Under the pieces are notes generated by a model. It ran no database searches and had not been told where the DNA came from. It saw only the letters and a list, made by a program, of their open reading frames with translations. Shown one piece after another: positions 24,865-31,994 of a DNA stretch of 45,909 nt; the first letter of the stretch is position 1, and every line of letters starts with the position of its first letter. The stretch is from NCBI GenBank assembly GCA_017477125.1, contig JAFUXN010000037.1, positions 1 through 45,909 on the forward strand. The letters run 5' to 3'. Source of the stretch: Selenomonadaceae bacterium (GTDB lineage: Bacteria; Bacillota; Negativicutes; Selenomonadales; Selenomonadaceae). A program made the translations under genes and the position numbers.

Positions 24865-26169
24865 GTGATATTACAGGAGTTTCAATGCACTCTCTGCCGC
24901 CGTCGCATAAAAATCGTTGACCAGTTCGATATGCCCGTCTACGATCCAAACACCGGCTTCGCCATCTGCAAAAAATGTATCCGCGATATAAATCATTACC
25001 TCGACGAGCACGACCCTCACGCTCACGACGAGGAGCAGAATCTCAAAGAGATTTTTGCCGGCGAGCTCGGCGGGCTGCTCAAAAAAAATAAGCCTCACGT
25101 GATCAAGGCGTACCTCGACGAGTTCATCATCAGGCAGGAGCGCGCCAAGAAAATTTTATCCGTCGCCGCCTATAACCATTACAAACGCATGAAGTACGAT
25201 TGCGAGAACGACGGCTCCGAGGACGAGATCGATAAGTCCAACGTGATCATCATGGGACCGACGGGTTGCGGCAAGACCGCGCTGTTGTTCCATCTGTCGA
25301 AGCTGCTCGATATCCCGTTCGCCGTCACCGACGCGTCGAGCTTGACCGAAGCGGGATTCGTCGGCGCCGATGTCGAGGTGGCGGTTCGCAATCTCTACTA
25401 CGCGGCGGGCAAGGACATCGAGAAGACCGAGCACGGCATCATCTATCTCGACGAGTTTGATAAGATCGCTCGCAAGTCGGGCGCAAACAATTCCATCACC
25501 GCCGATCCCGGGCACGAGGGCGTGCAACAGGCAATGCTCAAAATGCTCGAGGGCAGCGTTGTCGAGTTCACCGCGCGCGGTCAACGTAAGCACCCCGAGG
25601 CGCCCACCATCAAGGTCAATACGAGAAATATATTGTTCATATGCGGCGGGGCGTTCGTCGGCATCGATAAGATCGTCGCCAAACGTCTCAAGAAAGGAGA
25701 GACCAATATCGGATTCGGCGCCGAGATCGAGAGCAAGGAGGACGAGTCGAAGTTTGATGAGCTCATTCATCAGGTGCGCCCCGAAGATTTGATGGAGTAC
25801 GGCATCATTCCGGAGATCGTCGGGCGACTGCCGATCATCTGTACGCTTGAGAAGCTCGACGAGGACGCGCTGTTGAGGATACTCACCGAACCCAAAAATG
25901 CGCCCGTCAAGCAGTACGAGAAGTTGCTGGCGATGGATAACGTCAAGCTGGAGTTCGAAGAGGCGGCGTTGAGAGCGGTGGCGCGTAAGGCGATCGAGCG
26001 CAAGACGGGCGCGCGTTCGCTCAAGGGCATCATCGAAGATGTCATGCTCGATGTGATGTTCGACATTCCCAAATCCAATGAGCCGCGTAAGATCGTCATA
26101 ACCGAGGCGTGCATCACCGAAGGCGAACGCCCCAAAGTCCTGCCCGTTAAAGACGAGGCTCAGGATTAA
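24865..26169 (+). CDS. clpX: ClpX-type AAA+ unfoldase, divergent
   Basis: 434 aa, normal ClpX length. It has an N-terminal zinc domain with C8, C11, C35 and C38, Walker A GPTGCGKT (131-138), and pore-loop GFVGAD (164-169, usually GYVGED). Walker B is IIYLDEFDK, RKH falls at 241-243, and the ClpP-docking IGF tripeptide is at 282-284. The protein should unfold tagged substrates for ClpP. Differences from textbook ClpX include SITADPGHEGVQ where SITRDVSGEGVQ is usual, and EFTARGQRKHP replacing the VPPQGGRKHP block. The start is GTG behind GGAG. Neither tig, clpP nor lon is next to it, so it may be a second, specialised ClpX. Confidence 0.9.
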   Translation: MILQEFQCTLCRRRIKIVDQFDMPVYDPNTGFAICKKCIRDINHYLDEHDPHAHDEEQNLKEIFAGELGGLLKKNKPHVIKAYLDEFIIRQERAKKILSVAAYNHYKRMKYDCENDGSEDEIDKSNVIIMGPTGCGKTALLFHLSKLLDIPFAVTDASSLTEAGFVGADVEVAVRNLYYAAGKDIEKTEHGIIYLDEFDKIARKSGANNSITADPGHEGVQQAMLKMLEGSVVEFTARGQRKHPEAPTIKVNTRNILFICGGAFVGIDKIVAKRLKKGETNIGFGAEIESKEDESKFDELIHQVRPEDLMEYGIIPEIVGRLPIICTLEKLDEDALLRILTEPKNAPVKQYEKLLAMDNVKLEFEEAALRAVARKAIERKTGARSLKGIIEDVMLDVMFDIPKSNEPRKIVITEACITEGERPKVLPVKDEAQD

Positions 26170-26257
26170 AAAAATACGCGTCGCCGTCTCGTCATTCGAC
26201 GGACGCCGCGCACATCTTCACCGCCGCTAAATGTTTTGGGGGTCGACAGTGTGAGAA

Positions 26258-26299
26258 GGAGCGAGCCGCCCCATGAGTAGGCGGGCGCTCCCTATTTTT
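26258..26299 (+). terminator. Intrinsic terminator downstream of clpX
   Basis: GGAGCGAGCCGCC / GGCGGGCGCTCC hairpin (two 5-6-bp stems around an AG/G internal loop) followed by CTATTTTT. It is the first of three in series, 89 bp after the clpX stop. Confidence 0.75.
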
Positions 26300-26355
26300 A
26301 TTCGTCGCCCATAACTTTGAACGCTAAACAATATTTTTCGGTGCCAATGAGAGAA

Positions 26356-26397
26356 GGAGCGAGCCGCCCCCATCGGAAGGCGGGCGCTCCCTATTTT
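26356..26397 (+). terminator. Second hairpin terminator copy
   Basis: Same stem sequences with a different loop (CCATCGGAA), followed by CTATTTTG. Confidence 0.65.
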
Positions 26398-26495
26398 GAT
26401 CGTCCGTGAAAAATACGCGTCGGCGTCTCATCGCGGGACGGACGCCGCGCTGATCTTCACCGCCGCTAAATGTTTTGGGGTCGACAGTGTGAGAA

Positions 26496-26536
26496 GGAGC
26501 GAGCCGCCACGCGAACGGGCGGGCGCTCCTCTTTTT
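26496..26536 (+). terminator. Third hairpin terminator copy
   Basis: Same stem sequences with loop ACGCGAACG, followed by TCTTTTT. Confidence 0.65.
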
Positions 26537-26546
26537 CTCACACACA

Positions 26547-26585
26547 TAAAAACTCCGCCGAGATTCTTCCCGACGGAGTTCTTTT
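26547..26585. terminator. Bidirectional terminator between clpX repeats and rubrerythrin
   Basis: AACTCCGCCG and CGACGGAGTT pair (one mismatch) around a 10-nt loop. The minus strand ends in TTTTT and the plus strand in CTTTTC. It serves mainly the minus-strand rubrerythrin gene, whose stop is 20 bp away. Confidence 0.75.
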
Positions 26586-26604
26586 CGTTATGACTTATCA
26601 AGCA

Positions 26605-27147
26605 TCATTTGAAGTAGCGATCCAGCAACCCTTTGAATCCTTTGCCATGCCGCGCTTCGTCTTTCGCCATCTCGTGCACCGTGTCATGGATCGCATCGAG
26701 GTTGAGCTTCTTCGCCAGCGCCGCCAAGTCTTTCTTGCCCTGACACGCACCATGCTCCGCCGCCACTCTCGCCTCGAGGTTCTCCTTCGTCGATGCCGAC
26801 AGCACTTCTCCCAGCAGCTCCGCAAACTTCGCCGCGTGCTCCGCTTCCTCCAGCGCGTACCGACGGAACGCCTCTCCGATCTCGGGATATCCCTCCCGAT
26901 GCGCCGCTCTGCTCATCGCCAAGTACATCCCGACCTCTGCACACTCACCGTTGAAGTTCGCGCGCAAGCCCTCAAGTATCTTCTCGTCAACGCCCTTGGC
27001 TACTCCGACCACGTGCTCATCAGCGAACGTCAGATCGCCTTCCTGCTTCTTGAATTTGTCGGAATCCGCTTTGCAGATCGGACACTCAATCGGCGGCTCG
27101 TCTCCCTCATGCACGTATCCGCACACACTGCATACCCATTTAGCCAT
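26605..27147 (-). CDS. rbr: Reverse rubrerythrin (rubredoxin-first)
   Basis: 180 aa from the ATG at 27147, behind GGGAGG. An N-terminal rubredoxin domain binds one iron through C6, C9, C22 and C25 ([11 protein letters not shown]...CPICKA). It is followed by a ferritin-like four-helix diiron domain with Glu/His ligands in [31 protein letters not shown] and KDEARHGK. Domain order is the reverse of classical rubrerythrin, as in the oxygen- and peroxide-detoxifying enzymes of clostridia, where it reduces H2O2 and O2 using NADH-derived electrons. It has its own good promoter and terminator, so it is a single-gene stress transcript. Confidence 0.94.
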   Translation of the reverse strand: MAKWVCSVCGYVHEGDEPPIECPICKADSDKFKKQEGDLTFADEHVVGVAKGVDEKILEGLRANFNGECAEVGMYLAMSRAAHREGYPEIGEAFRRYALEEAEHAAKFAELLGEVLSASTKENLEARVAAEHGACQGKKDLAALAKKLNLDAIHDTVHEMAKDEARHGKGFKGLLDRYFK

Positions 27148-27196
27148 AACTTTTAACCTCCCATAATACAACTGATTTGCTCATATGCTTGACCGC

Positions 27197-27225
27197 ATTA
27201 TATCATGGCTCAACGGGATTGTCAT
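27197..27225 (-). promoter_or_regulatory. Promoter of the rubrerythrin gene
   Basis: Minus strand ATGACA, 17 nt, TATAAT, with TG one base before the -10 (extended -10). It lies just past the tannase stop, about 50 nt before the rubrerythrin start. Confidence 0.8.
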
Positions 27226-27232
27226 CAATTTT

Positions 27233-28909
27233 TTATCGAGTGATCGGCACCGTCGGGTCCTTCTTGCAGATGAAATCGATCCAATTGAACAGCTCCTCAA
27301 GATCGTAATCGCCCGCATGCCCGCGATCCCACGGCACAAAGAAATCCACGTCCGCGCCTCTCGATTGCAACTTCAACGCCAGGATCGCCGGGATCGCCAA
27401 CGACGTGTCTCGATCCGCCGCGCCGTGACGAATGCGGAAGTGCTCAGCCACCTGCGCATTGCCCCCGATATAATTCATCGGGTTCATCATCTTGATCACT
27501 TGCGCGTCCGCCATCGTGCTCAAATTCTTGTCGTACTGCCGAGACGTCGCCGTGAAGTGCTGCGGCACATTCTTATCCGTGCCAAATTCATCGTTCTCCG
27601 GCGAAGGCGAGCTCAAATCCAATTTGTCAAACGCAGGCGCCGCTTTGAATCGGCTCACGTACGCGGGATATTTCGAAAGGTCAACGGCGGTCACCTTATT
27701 GCCCTTCACCGTCACCCACTCGACTTTGCTCAAGTCCGCGCCATGATCCAACGCATCTTGCGCCGATTCCATGTACTTGCTCTGAATGTAGAGCTTGAAC
27801 GTTCCGTTGCCCTTATCGTCGAGCGTCAGCAACACACCGTTCGAATCATGCAAATCCAAATCGTTGACGTACGAAGGGAACTCGTTCTTGAGTATGCCCG
27901 AGATTTGGATCTCGTCCTTGGTCATCTGCAACGGCGTTGTCGACTCCTCGGGCGCATTGTCGGGGCGATTGCCCACTACCTCACCGATCTTATTTTTGAG
28001 CTTGTTGCCGAGCTTGGTAGTGAGCGACGAGGCATCTTCTCGAGCCGCCGACCCGAGGATCGGTTCCCGCGTCTGATAATATGTATTCGTTCCGTTGAAT
28101 ATCCACTCATAAGCCGCATCGGCATGCTCCAAATTCGTGATCGGGCAGTAGACGCTCGCCGCAAAGATGTCATTGCCGGAGTTATCCTCCGCCGTGCCCA
28201 ATTCCTTGAGGTACGGCTCATAATCGGGATCGTTGCCCGTCGCCCCAAGCAACGCGCTCAACGCTCCGCCCGCGCTCGTCCCGTTCGATACGATCTTCTC
28301 GGGATCGCCCGCAGGCAAATTGTCCCGATTCGCTTTGACGTAATGCACCGCCGCCTTGTAGTCGACGATGAACGCCGGCGCCTTGCCGACATACGTGCCG
28401 TTCGCTACCGTCGTCCGTCCGCGGATCGCCGGCGCCACCACCACGCAGCCCCTCGATAACGCATACAAGCTCGCATTCGGTCCGCCGCTCATCGGATCAT
28501 TTTCGAGCGGCTTGAGCGCCTCGCCGGGCATGTATCCGCCCACGCCGTTGGGCATGAAGATCGGCGCCTGCTTCGCCTCATAGCCGTTCACCGTCCGCCC
28601 CTGCAAATACGCCGCCGGAATATAAATGTTCAACGATTGATGCGCCGCGTCCTTCGGATTCTTCACGTACACGATATTCTCGTAGGCAATGAAGTTCACC
28701 ACTTGACTGCCGCATTTCATCGAGTACTCTTTATACTCATTTGCGTTCAGGTTCAGATCGTATTGACCGTTGACGAAATTCGACGCCATGAAATAGCTCT
28801 GCGTTCTGGACGCCGGCACTTCGATCGGCAACGACAACGCTTCGCTCGCCGTCGGAACCAGCAACACGCCCGCCGCCAACGCCGCTATCAACATCTTCTT
28901 CAGTTTCAT
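27233..28909 (-). CDS. Secreted subtype-B tannase-like esterase (alpha/beta hydrolase)
   Basis: 558 aa from the ATG at 28909 (GGGAGG 9 nt upstream). A Sec signal peptide is clear (KLKKMLIAALAAGVLLVPTASEA). The nucleophile Ser212 lies in NGTSAGGALSALLG; the acid is D499 or D501 in RHGAADRDTS, and the catalytic His531 in PWDRGHAGDYD. This arrangement matches bacterial tannase/feruloyl-esterase-type hydrolases such as the Lactobacillus tannase, which cleave galloyl or other phenolic esters. A large variable insert (about residues 265-480) covers the lid region. Substrate not proven. It points to life with plant phenolics, for example gut or rumen. Confidence 0.87.
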   Translation of the reverse strand: MKLKKMLIAALAAGVLLVPTASEALSLPIEVPASRTQSYFMASNFVNGQYDLNLNANEYKEYSMKCGSQVVNFIAYENIVYVKNPKDAAHQSLNIYIPAAYLQGRTVNGYEAKQAPIFMPNGVGGYMPGEALKPLENDPMSGGPNASLYALSRGCVVVAPAIRGRTTVANGTYVGKAPAFIVDYKAAVHYVKANRDNLPAGDPEKIVSNGTSAGGALSALLGATGNDPDYEPYLKELGTAEDNSGNDIFAASVYCPITNLEHADAAYEWIFNGTNTYYQTREPILGSAAREDASSLTTKLGNKLKNKIGEVVGNRPDNAPEESTTPLQMTKDEIQISGILKNEFPSYVNDLDLHDSNGVLLTLDDKGNGTFKLYIQSKYMESAQDALDHGADLSKVEWVTVKGNKVTAVDLSKYPAYVSRFKAAPAFDKLDLSSPSPENDEFGTDKNVPQHFTATSRQYDKNLSTMADAQVIKMMNPMNYIGGNAQVAEHFRIRHGAADRDTSLAIPAILALKLQSRGADVDFFVPWDRGHAGDYDLEELFNWIDFICKKDPTVPITR

Positions 28910-28952
28910 CAATTGTTCCTCCCATCGTAAAGCTCGACCCTTGAGTCGTTTC

Positions 28953-28958
28953 ATTATA
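28953..28958 (-). promoter_or_regulatory. Extended -10 promoter of the tannase-like gene
   Basis: TATAAT preceded by TGG on the minus strand, about 44 nt before the start; no convincing -35. It is back to back with the GrpE/Hsp70 promoter. Confidence 0.6.
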
Positions 28959-28988
28959 CCACGCCCAATCGCAATTAAACTGAAAAAC

Positions 28989-29017
28989 TTTACACGCGCC
29001 CTTCGAAATGGTAGGAT
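28989..29017 (+). promoter_or_regulatory. Promoter of the GrpE-like/Hsp70 operon
   Basis: TTTACA, 17 nt, TAGGAT, about 30 nt before the ATG at 29048. No CIRCE-type inverted repeat (the HrcA operator of classical Firmicute hsp70 operons) is visible around it. Confidence 0.65.
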
Positions 29018-29047
29018 TATGCAACCTTTGTTTCAAGGAGGAGTTTT

Positions 29048-29662
29048 ATGAGTACGGATATGCAGTTCGAGGCGGAAATCGCCTCCAATGCAGAGCCGCT
29101 CGAGCATGAAAAACTCTCTACCCGTCAGGAGATCAGGAAAATCTCCTCCAATGTCAGGGAGCTGCTCGAGACGCAAGATAAATTCTCCCGCCAGCTCACT
29201 CAGGTGCTGCGCGAAAATGTCAATTTCCAAAATCAAGTGCGGCAGGGCATGTATCACGAGCTCGAACTCTTGAAAGAACAATTGCGCGGCGAACAGTTCA
29301 CGCCCCTGCTCAAGGAAGTCGCCGCCGTTTGCGTCGAGTACCGTCGGCTGCTCGCTGAAGAGTCTCTGTCCGACAACGCCCGTCGCACTCTCCAATTGAT
29401 GTTCGATCAGCTCGAGGATATCTTGGCTGATTACGGTGCAGAACTCTCCGTCAGCAGCGTCGGTGAGGTGCGTCGCCCTCTGTTGACCAAGATCATCAAT
29501 ACGATCTCGACGGGCGAACAGTCCATGCACAACACCGTTGCCAAGAGCAGAAGACCGGGCGTCGTTCGAAACGGCTACCCGCTTTATCGCGAGTATGTCG
29601 ATGTCTATGTGTTCGATCCGTCCCTGGCTCCCGCTCGGTCGGAACTCGTTCGTACCGATTAA
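29048..29662 (+). CDS. GrpE-like nucleotide exchange factor
   Basis: 204 aa. A long coiled coil (residues ~20-95, RQEIRKISSNVRELLETQDK onward) is followed by a four-helix-like segment. The C-terminus resembles the GrpE beta-wing: YGAELSVSSVGE, then TVAKSRRPGVVRNGYPLYRE and YVDVYVFDP. GrpE releases ADP from Hsp70. Similarity to canonical GrpE is low and the usual HEAV block is absent, so the call rests on architecture, the C-terminal pattern and position directly before an hsp70 gene. GGAGGAG 5 nt upstream fixes the start. Confidence 0.7.
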   Translation: MSTDMQFEAEIASNAEPLEHEKLSTRQEIRKISSNVRELLETQDKFSRQLTQVLRENVNFQNQVRQGMYHELELLKEQLRGEQFTPLLKEVAAVCVEYRRLLAEESLSDNARRTLQLMFDQLEDILADYGAELSVSSVGEVRRPLLTKIINTISTGEQSMHNTVAKSRRPGVVRNGYPLYREYVDVYVFDPSLAPARSELVRTD

Positions 29663-29684
29663 TTCTTTCGGAGGTATTTACTTT

Positions 29685-31319
29685 ATGAGCACTTACGGAA
29701 TCGATTTGGGCACCACCTATTCTTGCATCGCTCGCCTCGACGCCAACGGCAACCCCGAGGTCATTCGCAACAATGAGGACAATTCCAATACGCTCGCGTC
29801 GGTCGTCTTCTTCGAGAATCAGAATAACGTGATCGTCGGGCAGGCTGCCAAGGAGAATATCGAGACCGACAGCGATCGCGTGGTGCAGTTCGTCAAGCGC
29901 GAGATTGGTAAGCCCACCAGCCGCACTTATACTTTCGACGGCAAAACTTATACTCCCGTCGAGATCAGCGCACTCATTCTCGCTCGATTGAAGAATATAG
30001 TCGAGTCGCAGGGCGGAACCATTGATAATGTGGTGATCACCGTGCCTGCGTACTTCGGGCTCGAGGAGCGTTCCGCCACCAAGCAGGCGGGTGAATTGGC
30101 GGGCATGAATGTGTTGTCGCTGATCAATGAGCCGACGGCGGCGGCGTTGAGCTATTGCGCTCGACAGTTTCAAGAGGATCGGACGATACTCGTGTACGAT
30201 CTCGGCGGCGGGACGTTCGATGTCACGGTCGTGAAGATGTCGATGACGCCTTCGGATAACGGCGGCGACGTGCAGAAGATCACGGTGCTGGCGACGGGCG
30301 GCGACGATCATTTGGGCGGCAAGGACTGGGACGATAAGCTGTTCAATTATATATTGTCGGCGTGCTGTGACGAGAACGGCTTGAGTGCCGACGACATAGA
30401 GGCGGAGACGCGGCAGGACATTCGTTCGAAGGTTGAGGAGGCGAAGCGCAAGCTGTCGCAGAAGGAAACGACCAAGGTTCGGATCGACGTGAACGGCTCG
30501 AGGACGGAGGTCGTGATCACGCGTAAGGATTTCGAGCGATTGACGGCTGACAAGGTCGCGCAAACGATGAACTTCGTCGACTCGACACTGGCGAAGGTGC
30601 CCGACGCGTCGATTGATACGGTGTTGCTGGTGGGCGGCTCGACGTACATGCCGATGATCAAGAATGCGGTCGAGGAGAAATTCCCCGGCAAGGTGCAGCA
30701 ACACGATCCCGATCAAGCGGTGGCGAAGGGCGCGGCGATCTATGCGTCGATGTTGGGGCTGGCGGTTGAAGGGCTCGAGACGGGCGAAGCGCCGTCGGGA
30801 GCAGAACAACCGTCGGAAGATAAGCGCGCGGAGTTGGCGGCGAAGTTCTCCGTTGAGGATCAGACGCCGCGCTCGTTTGGTCCGGGCGTGGTCGACACCA
30901 AGGGCACCAAGAATAAATATATCCTGGAGAATTTTATCAAGATCGGTGAGAAGATGCCGGCGGTGGCGACGAAAACTTATTATCCGATCGAAGACAATCA
31001 GGAGCGCGTGAGGCTCCGCGCGTTCGAAAACATGTCGACGGAGGACGCGATCATTCCGAGCGTGGACGAGGACGGCAATCCGCAGGCAACCGATCCCGCG
31101 CATTGCGTCAAGCTGTTGGGTGAGCTCATCGTCAACTTGCCGCCGAACACGCCCAAGACCACCAAGATTCAGGTGACGTTTAAAGTTGATGCGTCGGGGG
31201 TGCACGTCGAAGCGATCAACATGGCGACGAACGACAAATTTGAGACGTTCTTGCGGACGGCGAGCGACGTCGACGTTGATAAATCCAATGTGCATCAGTT
31301 GAGAATCTCGTCGGACTGA
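29685..31319 (+). CDS. Hsp70-family chaperone (DnaK-like) without C-terminal lid
   Basis: 544 aa from the ATG at 29685 (GGAGG at 29670-29674); an upstream extension in this frame is a shadow of the GrpE-like gene. The ATPase domain is complete: GIDLGTTYSCIA, VPAYFGLEERSATKQAGELA, NEPTAAALSY, YDLGGGTFDVTVV and LLVGGSTYMPMI. After residue ~390 a beta-rich substrate domain starts at DQTPRSFGPG, with PAVATKTYYPIEDNQERVR and VTFKVDASGVHVEA. It ends there: the ~100-residue helical lid and disordered tail of DnaK are missing. It is probably a specialised chaperone working with its upstream GrpE-like partner. No DnaJ is in the window. Confidence 0.9.
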   Translation: MSTYGIDLGTTYSCIARLDANGNPEVIRNNEDNSNTLASVVFFENQNNVIVGQAAKENIETDSDRVVQFVKREIGKPTSRTYTFDGKTYTPVEISALILARLKNIVESQGGTIDNVVITVPAYFGLEERSATKQAGELAGMNVLSLINEPTAAALSYCARQFQEDRTILVYDLGGGTFDVTVVKMSMTPSDNGGDVQKITVLATGGDDHLGGKDWDDKLFNYILSACCDENGLSADDIEAETRQDIRSKVEEAKRKLSQKETTKVRIDVNGSRTEVVITRKDFERLTADKVAQTMNFVDSTLAKVPDASIDTVLLVGGSTYMPMIKNAVEEKFPGKVQQHDPDQAVAKGAAIYASMLGLAVEGLETGEAPSGAEQPSEDKRAELAAKFSVEDQTPRSFGPGVVDTKGTKNKYILENFIKIGEKMPAVATKTYYPIEDNQERVRLRAFENMSTEDAIIPSVDEDGNPQATDPAHCVKLLGELIVNLPPNTPKTTKIQVTFKVDASGVHVEAINMATNDKFETFLRTASDVDVDKSNVHQLRISSD

Positions 31320-31336
31320 TCATTCGGCAAATGCAA

Positions 31337-31373
31337 AGGGCGATCACCAATTGCGGTGACCGCCCTGTTTTTG
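31337..31373 (+). terminator. Terminator of the GrpE-like/Hsp70 operon
   Basis: AGGGCGATCACC / GGTGACCGCCCT hairpin with one A-C mismatch, followed by GTTTTTG. It lies between the convergent hsp70 and thyX stops and may work weakly for thyX too. Confidence 0.8.
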
Positions 31374-31376
31374 TGT

Positions 31377-31994
31377 TCAAATGTCTTGGAAGATGATTGG
31401 CAACTTCTCTGTCAGCAGCGATTTGATCTGCAATGCCAGTTCGCGCATCTGCGGGTGGGCGCGCGGTGATGTCCTCAACCGAAGGAAGTGTCGCCACTCG
31501 CGGAGGTTCATCGTGACGTAGAGTTCGGTTTTGAGAGAGTTGGGCAGGACGGAGCGGGCTTGCTCGGGTTTGGCGCCCATCGACAGAAGGTTGAGGTAGG
31601 CGCGTTCGGCTTGCTCCATTGCCGTTCGCCATTGAGCATACTCGGGAGATTCTTCCGTCCAAAAGCATGGGGCGATGAATGTCAGCTCGTTGCCGAATTT
31701 GCCGGCGGAGTAATTGCAATAGCGGGTGCTCTCCTGGCTGTAGCTGGCGATGCGATGTCGGACGAGCTCATGAGAGACGCCGCGATCGCAAATGACGTGG
31801 ACGGTCAACGAGACGTGTTCGATCACCGATTCGTGCCCGCGGGCGATGATGTTGGCGATAAATTTGTCGGCGGTGCCGTCGCCGATATTGCCTTCGCTCT
31901 TGTAGCACACTCGCCCCGCGCGCTCGATCAAACTCATCACTTCCGCGCGGTTGATGTCCGTCACCAACTGCGCGCTCGAATTTATTATCCTCAT
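31377..31994 (-). CDS. thyX: Flavin-dependent thymidylate synthase ThyX
   Basis: 205 aa. The ThyX signature RHR-x7-S is present at residues 79-89 (RHRIASYSQES), and QARSVLPNSLKTELYVTMNLREW forms the C-terminal active-site block. The enzyme methylates dUMP to dTMP using methylene-tetrahydrofolate and FAD/NADPH, and works as a tetramer. Its ATG overlaps the TGA of the giant upstream gene (ATGA), with GAGG 9 nt before it inside that gene. Translation, and perhaps transcription, therefore depends on a 13.4-kb upstream gene unless a promoter hides within the latter. Confidence 0.95.
   Translation of the reverse strand: MRIINSSAQLVTDINRAEVMSLIERAGRVCYKSEGNIGDGTADKFIANIIARGHESVIEHVSLTVHVICDRGVSHELVRHRIASYSQESTRYCNYSAGKFGNELTFIAPCFWTEESPEYAQWRTAMEQAERAYLNLLSMGAKPEQARSVLPNSLKTELYVTMNLREWRHFLRLRTSPRAHPQMRELALQIKSLLTEKLPIIFQDI

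Larger units (their letters stand above)
26172..26536 (+). repeat. Intergenic repeat block with three terminator-like hairpins
   Basis: Unit A (26172-26299) and unit C (26411-26536) are near-identical, starting AAATACGCGTCG and containing CGCTAAATGTTTTGGGG. A diverged unit B lies between them. Each ends in GGAGCG-AG-CCGCC, a loop of 8-11 nt, GGCGG-G-CGCTCC, then a T-run. No gene lies in 26170-26604. Confidence 0.85.

Noticed and set aside
29496-31295. 599-codon minus-strand frame opposite the Hsp70 gene
   Set aside because: Arg/His-rich shadow of a gene with full Hsp70 motifs.
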